A stretch of DNA of 9,112 bases, taken from positions 262 through 9,373 of the forward strand of contig JASEHY010000050.1 in the NCBI GenBank assembly GCA_030018555.1, read 5' to 3'. The stretch is from Planctomycetota bacterium. Lineage in GTDB: Bacteria; Planctomycetota; MHYJ01; JACQXL01. Position numbers and translations under genes: made by a program. The notes beneath the pieces are model-generated. The model saw only the letters and a list, made by a program, of their open reading frames with translations. It was not told the DNA's origin and ran no database searches. This document shows, in pieces, positions 5,414-9,112 of the stretch. The stretch's first letter is position 1; every line of letters begins with the position of its first letter.

Positions 5414-6979
5414 ATGTCTAATGACGAAATCCAAATGACGAATAATCAGACAAGCAGACCAGCCGAGGGTCTACCCGCCGAAGTCCCGCAGGGCGGGACG
5501 AAGGAGGGCTGGGGGCGGAAACAAAAGACACTTACCTGGCTTAATGTCCTGGCAATGGTTCTGATTGCCGTCGGTATTTTAGTTGGCGTCAACTATGTTT
5601 CCAAACGAAGATATTTCAGAATTGACTGCACCTTCAGGCAACAATATTCTCTGTCGTCTAAGACCAAAGAAATCCTGAAACAACTAAAAGAACCTCTCAT
5701 TATTTATACCTTCTTTGTTCAACCGCAAGACCAGGCAACCTATGATATCCAGCAGAAGATGGCTGACCTGTTAGAAGAGTATAAGATTCACTCCAACGGT
5801 AAAATATTGGTGGAGGCAATTCAGCCGGCGGCAAGTCCTGAAAAGGTTGAGATTCTGCAGAAGAAATTCAGGTTAGAGACTATCGCGCCCAACGATATGA
5901 TTCTCCGTTCAGGCGACAACCAGAAGAATGTCAATCTGGTGGAAACCTATGAGCGTGATTATGGACAATATGGTCGTCCGACCGGCATCAAGGCATTTAA
6001 GGGCGAGGAATCGCTTACTTCAGCCATTATGAGTATCATCAAAACACAGAAGTCCATAATCTATTTTGTGAAAGGACACGGCGAGGGCGATATCGGTAAT
6101 TCAGGACCCGATGGCTACGCTACCTTTATTTATCACCTCCAGAGGGAAAATATAGAAAGTAAAACTATCAGTCTTCTTGAATTGACCCAGATACCTGATG
6201 ATTGCAGTGTGATGGTCTTGCTGGGACCGAAAAGTATTGTATCTGCGCCTGAACGAAATCTTATCAATAACTATCTCAAAAAGGGCGGGCGAGTCCTGCT
6301 CGCAATAGACCCGCTCACAGAACACGGCTTATCAGAGTTTCTGCAGGAATGGGGTGTAAGATTATTAGACGGCATTGTCCTTGACTCTGAAAAATGCATC
6401 GCCCTTTTTGGAATAAAAAATGTTACTATCATCATTGCTCAGGACTATCCCCCTCATAAGATAACTGACAAAATGAAAACAGAAGAGTCATTTCTTCCCA
6501 TTGCTTGTGGAGTGCAGTCAATCTCACCAAGCCCGATGAACATCGGGACTACAGAACTACTCAGGTCATCAGGACATTCCTGGCTTGAAACAGATATTGA
6601 GGCATTTGAAAAAGGTAGAGCGAGATTTGATAAAGATAGTGATATCAAAGGACCCATTGGGCTGGGCGTGGCAGTTACTAAAAAAGAAGGGGATAAAGAG
6701 TCACGACTTGTTGTCCTCGGCGATTCAGATATGGTCAGAAACCAATTTATTGATTCCAATAGTCTGATGGGATTCGGCAGGGTTGACCTGCTTCTTAATT
6801 CCATCAGATGGCTCGCCGGACAGGAGGAGTTTATTACCATAGAACCAAAAAGGGTGGAGTCATCCAGAATAGACCTTACTTCCCAGAGAGTTACTTTTCT
6901 CTGGATATTCTCGCTCCTGCTTGTCCCCGCAGTCGGGGCGGTAGCCGGTATTGTGATGTGGCTGATGAGAAGGAAGTGA
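5414..6979 (+). CDS. GldG-like ABC transporter auxiliary protein with repeat-derived N-terminus
   Basis: This 521-residue membrane protein has one helix near the N-terminus (about 40-60), a large extracytoplasmic region, and one C-terminal helix (about 495-517) followed by a short basic tail. The segment after the first helix (FRIDCTFRQQYSLSSKTKEILKQLKEPLIIYTFF) and the middle (SIIYFVKGHGEGD, VLLGPKSIVSAPERNLINNYLKKGGRVLLAIDP) are typical of the GldG/ABC_transp_aux family. It should join the ATPase and permease in a complex. The first 35 or so residues look like translated repeat DNA: they cover the direct repeat AATGACGAA (5420-5428 and 5434-5442) and a palindrome at 5483-5499. No in-frame ATG exists between 5414 and the middle of the membrane helix, apart from one at residue 8 still inside the repeat-derived part, so the repeat appears to supply the start. 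Confidence 0.9.
   Translation: MSNDEIQMTNNQTSRPAEGLPAEVPQGGTKEGWGRKQKTLTWLNVLAMVLIAVGILVGVNYVSKRRYFRIDCTFRQQYSLSSKTKEILKQLKEPLIIYTFFVQPQDQATYDIQQKMADLLEEYKIHSNGKILVEAIQPAASPEKVEILQKKFRLETIAPNDMILRSGDNQKNVNLVETYERDYGQYGRPTGIKAFKGEESLTSAIMSIIKTQKSIIYFVKGHGEGDIGNSGPDGYATFIYHLQRENIESKTISLLELTQIPDDCSVMVLLGPKSIVSAPERNLINNYLKKGGRVLLAIDPLTEHGLSEFLQEWGVRLLDGIVLDSEKCIALFGIKNVTIIIAQDYPPHKITDKMKTEESFLPIACGVQSISPSPMNIGTTELLRSSGHSWLETDIEAFEKGRARFDKDSDIKGPIGLGVAVTKKEGDKESRLVVLGDSDMVRNQFIDSNSLMGFGRVDLLLNSIRWLAGQEEFITIEPKRVESSRIDLTSQRVTFLWIFSLLLVPAVGAVAGIVMWLMRRK
5483..5499. repeat. In-gene palindrome in GldG-like N-terminus
   Basis: GTCCCGC (5483-5489), loop AGG, GCGGGAC (5493-5499), followed by GAAGG as in the palindrome at 5-24. 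It is translated in frame, in a part of the protein that precedes the first membrane helix and has no family equivalent that I recognise. Confidence 0.7.
6532..6547. repeat. In-gene palindrome in GldG-like middle region
   Basis: CCCGAT (6532-6537), loop GAAC, ATCGGG (6542-6547), the same arms as the palindrome at 5-24. It encodes SPMNIGT around residue 374-379. With a 6-bp stem it is the weakest in-gene example and could be chance. Confidence 0.45.
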
Positions 6980-6988
6980 AGAACAACT

Positions 6989-8416
6989 ATGAAAAGCAAA
7001 ACTACTATTATTCTTTTGGTTCTGGCGGTCTTATTGGGCGTCTATATATTCATAATAGAACAAAAATTACCGACTACGGATGAACTGGAAGAATCTGCCA
7101 AAAAAGTATTTGCAGTTAAATCTCAGGATATCAATCGGATAGAAATAGGTGCACCTAATGCTTCTCACCTGCCCGACCTTGCCGGTCAGGCGGGGATGAC
7201 AGTGGGAACAATTACCCCAACTGTTCCCACAAGAATAACCGTCGCTTGCGTAAGGGCTAATAACCAATGGGAGATGGTTCAACCGGTAAAAACACGAGCA
7301 GACCAGAGTGTACTTGAGGGTATAGTTAACCAACTATCAGACCTGCAGAAGAAAGAGACTCTCAAAGAAGTTCCAGACCTGACTCCATACGGTCTGCACC
7401 AACCTCCTATTACTATGACTTTTCAGGCAAAAGATAAAACTTATTCACTCAAACTCGGTAATAAGGCACCATTAAATATTGGCACATACCTTGCAGTTGA
7501 GGGAAGAAAAGAAGTCTATGTCGTGGCAGAGCATTTTGTAAATTCAATCAATAAGTCCATATCTGATTTTAGACACAAGAAAATATTTGATACCAATACA
7601 TACGATATAAGCATGCTTAAACTTGTTCGTCCCCAGCAGACTATAGAATTGCAGAAGATAGATGATGAATGGCGTATTACAGGGCCGGTTTCAGAAAAAG
7701 CCGAGCAGACTAAAATCCGTGATATCCTTTCTCAGATGAGCACTCTATCGGTATCAACCTTTGTGGCAGATATGGGATCAAACAATATTATTCCTTCCCC
7801 ATCCCGCCTTAGCGGGAATGAAACAGACTTGATAAGATATGGATTGGACAGACCTGAACTAAAAGTAATAGTGCCTGACCCACTTGTAGTGAGCGAAGCG
7901 AATCTAAAAGACAGCACTAAATCCGAAACACTCTGGTTAGGTAGAGAATCGGAAACATATAAAGACCAATTTATTGGCTGGAAAGAAGGGTCTCAGACCA
8001 TCTTTACTATTGATAAGAACTCCTATGAAATCCTTACCACACCACTTAACAACATACGCAGTAAGAAATTCTTTGAGTTGACCCCAGCACAGGTCAATAA
8101 GATAGAAATAAAATACAAGCAAAAGGTAGTAGTTACTCTTAACAAAGATGCTGATAACAAATGGCAATTTGTCTATCCGTCTATGACTGTTACAGGAAGT
8201 GCACCTTATGATGTGGACAGTTTCATAGAAAAACTAAATACTTACAACATAGAACAATTTGTTGCCGATACTACGACAGATTTAGCACGATATGGACTGG
8301 GGGGGGGGGGCAGAACCTTTCGGTGGCGTGGAGATTATCTTCGGACTGACCAATATTACCCCGGAATTAAAAACATTGATTGGTATTATTACCGAGACCA
8401 ATTATGTATATCTTAA
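6989..8416 (+). CDS. DUF4340 repeat protein, N-terminal part, frameshifted at poly-G
   Basis: As written, this frame gives 475 residues. The real gene most likely runs to 8978 (about 662 residues) in the +1 frame after the G12 run at 8299-8310. It has an N-terminal membrane anchor (about residues 5-23), then extracytoplasmic DUF4340-type modules, each with a YGL-x-x-P motif: YGLHQPP near 132, YGLDRPE near 286, and YGL near 434 at the frameshift. Residues after the G run (RTFRWRGDYLRTD to the stop) are off-frame and not meaningful. Two stretches look inserted: residues 57-81 (palindromes at 7168-7230) and about 257-275 (palindrome at 7802-7817). It starts 9 bases after the GldG-like gene. DUF4340 proteins commonly accompany GldG-like genes and are presumed partners of the ABC complex. 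Confidence 0.85.
   Translation: MKSKTTIILLVLAVLLGVYIFIIEQKLPTTDELEESAKKVFAVKSQDINRIEIGAPNASHLPDLAGQAGMTVGTITPTVPTRITVACVRANNQWEMVQPVKTRADQSVLEGIVNQLSDLQKKETLKEVPDLTPYGLHQPPITMTFQAKDKTYSLKLGNKAPLNIGTYLAVEGRKEVYVVAEHFVNSINKSISDFRHKKIFDTNTYDISMLKLVRPQQTIELQKIDDEWRITGPVSEKAEQTKIRDILSQMSTLSVSTFVADMGSNNIIPSPSRLSGNETDLIRYGLDRPELKVIVPDPLVVSEANLKDSTKSETLWLGRESETYKDQFIGWKEGSQTIFTIDKNSYEILTTPLNNIRSKKFFELTPAQVNKIEIKYKQKVVVTLNKDADNKWQFVYPSMTVTGSAPYDVDSFIEKLNTYNIEQFVADTTTDLARYGLGGGGRTFRWRGDYLRTDQYYPGIKNIDWYYYRDQLCIS
7168..7230. repeat. Double palindrome inside the first DUF4340 module
   Basis: There are two adjacent elements. The first (about 7171-7197) is an imperfect GC-rich inverted repeat around GACC...GGTC, ending in GGCGGGGATGAC, a form like other GCGGGA-type palindromes here. 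The second is perfect: GTGGGAACA (7202-7210) with TGTTCCCAC (7222-7230), extendable inward with one mismatch. Together they encode residues 60-81, a Pro/Thr/Gly-rich stretch between RIEIG and RITVACVR. Confidence 0.6.
7802..7817. repeat. In-gene palindrome inside the second DUF4340 module
   Basis: TCCCGC (7802-7807), loop CTTA, GCGGGA (7812-7817). It encodes part of an extra segment between FVAD and TDLIRYGL. The sister module at about 8257-8299 reads FVADTTTDLARYGL without it, so about 15 residues were gained here or lost there. Confidence 0.65.
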
Positions 8417-8978
8417 AAACCATGATTCACCGCGGGTAATAGCAATGAATTATTCGCTCTATGAATACCTCAAGCAGGGCTCTATTAATTTCCGTAAAAG
8501 GGGGCTTATGAATATTGCCTCCGATAAGGTTGAGAAAATAACGATTTCTATGGCTGGCTCAGGTATCTCTGCCTATGAGCAGACAAGCCCACGGCAGTGG
8601 AAAATGACGCTACCGGAAAAGCCAATGGACAATCCTGATAATCTCAATAACCTGATGACGGAATTCTGTTATCTGACCGCGGATGAATTCGTCGCTGACC
8701 TCAATTTCAGCCCTGATTTGGTTACTTATGAACTTGATAAACCACGGGCGACCATCCTGCTTGAATGGCAGGTTCGTCCTGTCCCTCTCCCTCACGGGAT
8801 GGTGGCTACCAAGGACTCACTGTCCGAAGGAAAAGAGGATAACAAAGAGGTGCAGACCAAAACTCTTCTTATCGGCAGAAAGGCAGACGAGCACTATTAT
8901 GCCCGATTCGCAGATGATGTTATCATCTTCAAAATCACACCGGGTATCTTCAATACTATAACCAAGATTGTGGAATAG
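8292..8978 (+). CDS. DUF4340 repeat protein, C-terminal part after frameshift
   Basis: This frame holds 228 residues if begun at the ATG at 8292. That ATG has no ribosome site and overlaps the upstream part, so it is not a credible start. The frame is the continuation of the 6989 gene: removing one G from the run at 8299-8310 joins YGL to GGGAEPFGGVEIIFGLTN. It holds the rest of the third module and a fourth (EFVADLNFSPDLVTYELDKPRATILLEW, then TKTLLIGRKADEHYYARFADDVIIFKI), the usual fold of DUF4340 repeats. A segment between ILLEW and TKTLLIGRK (RPVPLPHGMVATKDSLSEG) looks like a further insertion. Translation ends with TAG at 8976-8978. Confidence 0.8.
   Translation: MDWGGGAEPFGGVEIIFGLTNITPELKTLIGIITETNYVYLKNHDSPRVIAMNYSLYEYLKQGSINFRKRGLMNIASDKVEKITISMAGSGISAYEQTSPRQWKMTLPEKPMDNPDNLNNLMTEFCYLTADEFVADLNFSPDLVTYELDKPRATILLEWQVRPVPLPHGMVATKDSLSEGKEDNKEVQTKTLLIGRKADEHYYARFADDVIIFKITPGIFNTITKIVE
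8299..8310. repeat. Poly-G run, 12 G, at the DUF4340 frameshift
   Basis: Twelve G directly after the codons for a conserved ARYGL motif. With 12 G the frame ends at 8416. With 11 (or 8, or 14) it runs to 8978. Homology to sister modules continues on both sides, so the frame change happens within or at the run. Confidence 0.9.
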
Positions 8979-9112
8979 ATATTATAGACGGCATCCGACA
9001 TTTCATTTAGTCACAGAGTCATCCCGCCATTCGGCGGGACAGGCGCCGAACACAGAGGAGAAGAGAACACGAATCACACGAATCAAGTTACAGGTTACAA
9101 GTTTCAGGTTTC
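8979..9112. repeat. Intergenic repeats downstream of the transporter operon
   Basis: This stretch has no gene. It has a perfect palindrome TCCCGCC (9022-9028), loop ATTC, GGCGGGA (9033-9039), with no T run after it, so it is not a convincing terminator. Near the end there are short direct repeats, (A)CACGAATCA twice and GTTACAGGTTACAA followed by GTTTCAGGTTTC, resembling low-complexity repeats common between genes in some uncultivated bacteria. Confidence 0.6.

Noticed and set aside
6454..6999. A 181-codon open frame on the minus strand.
   Set aside because: It is antisense to the GldG-like gene, whose family features are clear; no ribosome site or recognisable motif.
8292..8294. ATG as a true start for a separate 228-residue protein.
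   Set aside because: It has no ribosome-binding site, lies in the middle of a conserved DUF4340 module and appears only because of the frameshift at the G run.
9022..9039. Terminator of the transporter operon.
   Set aside because: A good 7-bp GC hairpin, but no T run follows it. It fits the dispersed palindrome family better.
1..9112. tRNA, rRNA or riboswitch.
   Set aside because: I looked for cloverleaf-type arms and conserved T-loop sequences in the gaps and saw none. The hairpins present are simple palindromes.

Overview
The window looks like chromosomal DNA of an uncultivated bacterium with a moderate-GC genome. The ribosomal proteins are bacterial (S14 is the zinc-binding short type) and TGA and TAG both act as stops. 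The density of small GC-rich palindromes, homopolymer runs and repeat debris resembles contigs from candidate-phylum or Planctomycetota-like genomes. That taxonomic guess is weak and rests on impression, not on a comparison.

Layout. Positions 1-505 hold no convincing gene. They contain palindromic repeat debris, a 12-C run and eight 22-bp tandem units in a strongly pyrimidine-rich stretch. From 3585 down to 506 on the minus strand lies one probable transcription unit: rpsQ-rplN-rplX-rplE-rpsN-rpsH and then a site-2 (M50) metalloprotease. This is only the middle piece of the usual S10/spc ribosomal protein cluster: rpmC is absent upstream and rplF downstream. A 183-bp element with 13-bp terminal inverted repeats and an 8-bp target duplication sits between rpsN and rpsH. 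Positions 3586-3740 form a divergent promoter region with a near-consensus sigma-70-type promoter on each strand. From 3741 to 8978 on the plus strand lies a tight four-gene operon: ABC-2 ATPase (GldA-like), ABC-2 permease (GldF-like), GldG-like auxiliary membrane protein, and a DUF4340 multi-repeat protein. The last gene is split by a frameshift at a run of 12 G. Positions 8979-9112 hold another palindrome and short direct repeats.

How the genes fit together. The minus-strand genes supply ribosome subunits, with a membrane protease as passenger. The plus-strand genes should form one inner-membrane ABC-2 complex: an ATPase, a six-helix permease, a large extracytoplasmic protein anchored at both ends (GldG-like) and a single-anchor extracytoplasmic partner (DUF4340). 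Such sets are known from Bacteroidota gliding loci and occur in many non-gliding phyla. The substrate cannot be read from the sequence.

The most notable signal is that small GC-rich palindromes occur inside protein genes in frame (rpsQ 3' end, GldG-like N-terminus and middle, two places in the DUF4340 gene) as well as between genes. In two cases the protein itself shows that the palindrome region is extra: S17 carries a tail beyond the normal end of the family, and one DUF4340 module has an insertion that its sister module lacks. This resembles the palindromic elements described inside Rickettsia genes. Together with the MITE-like insertion, the broken ribosomal operon and the long homopolymer runs, it points to a genome under strong repeat activity.
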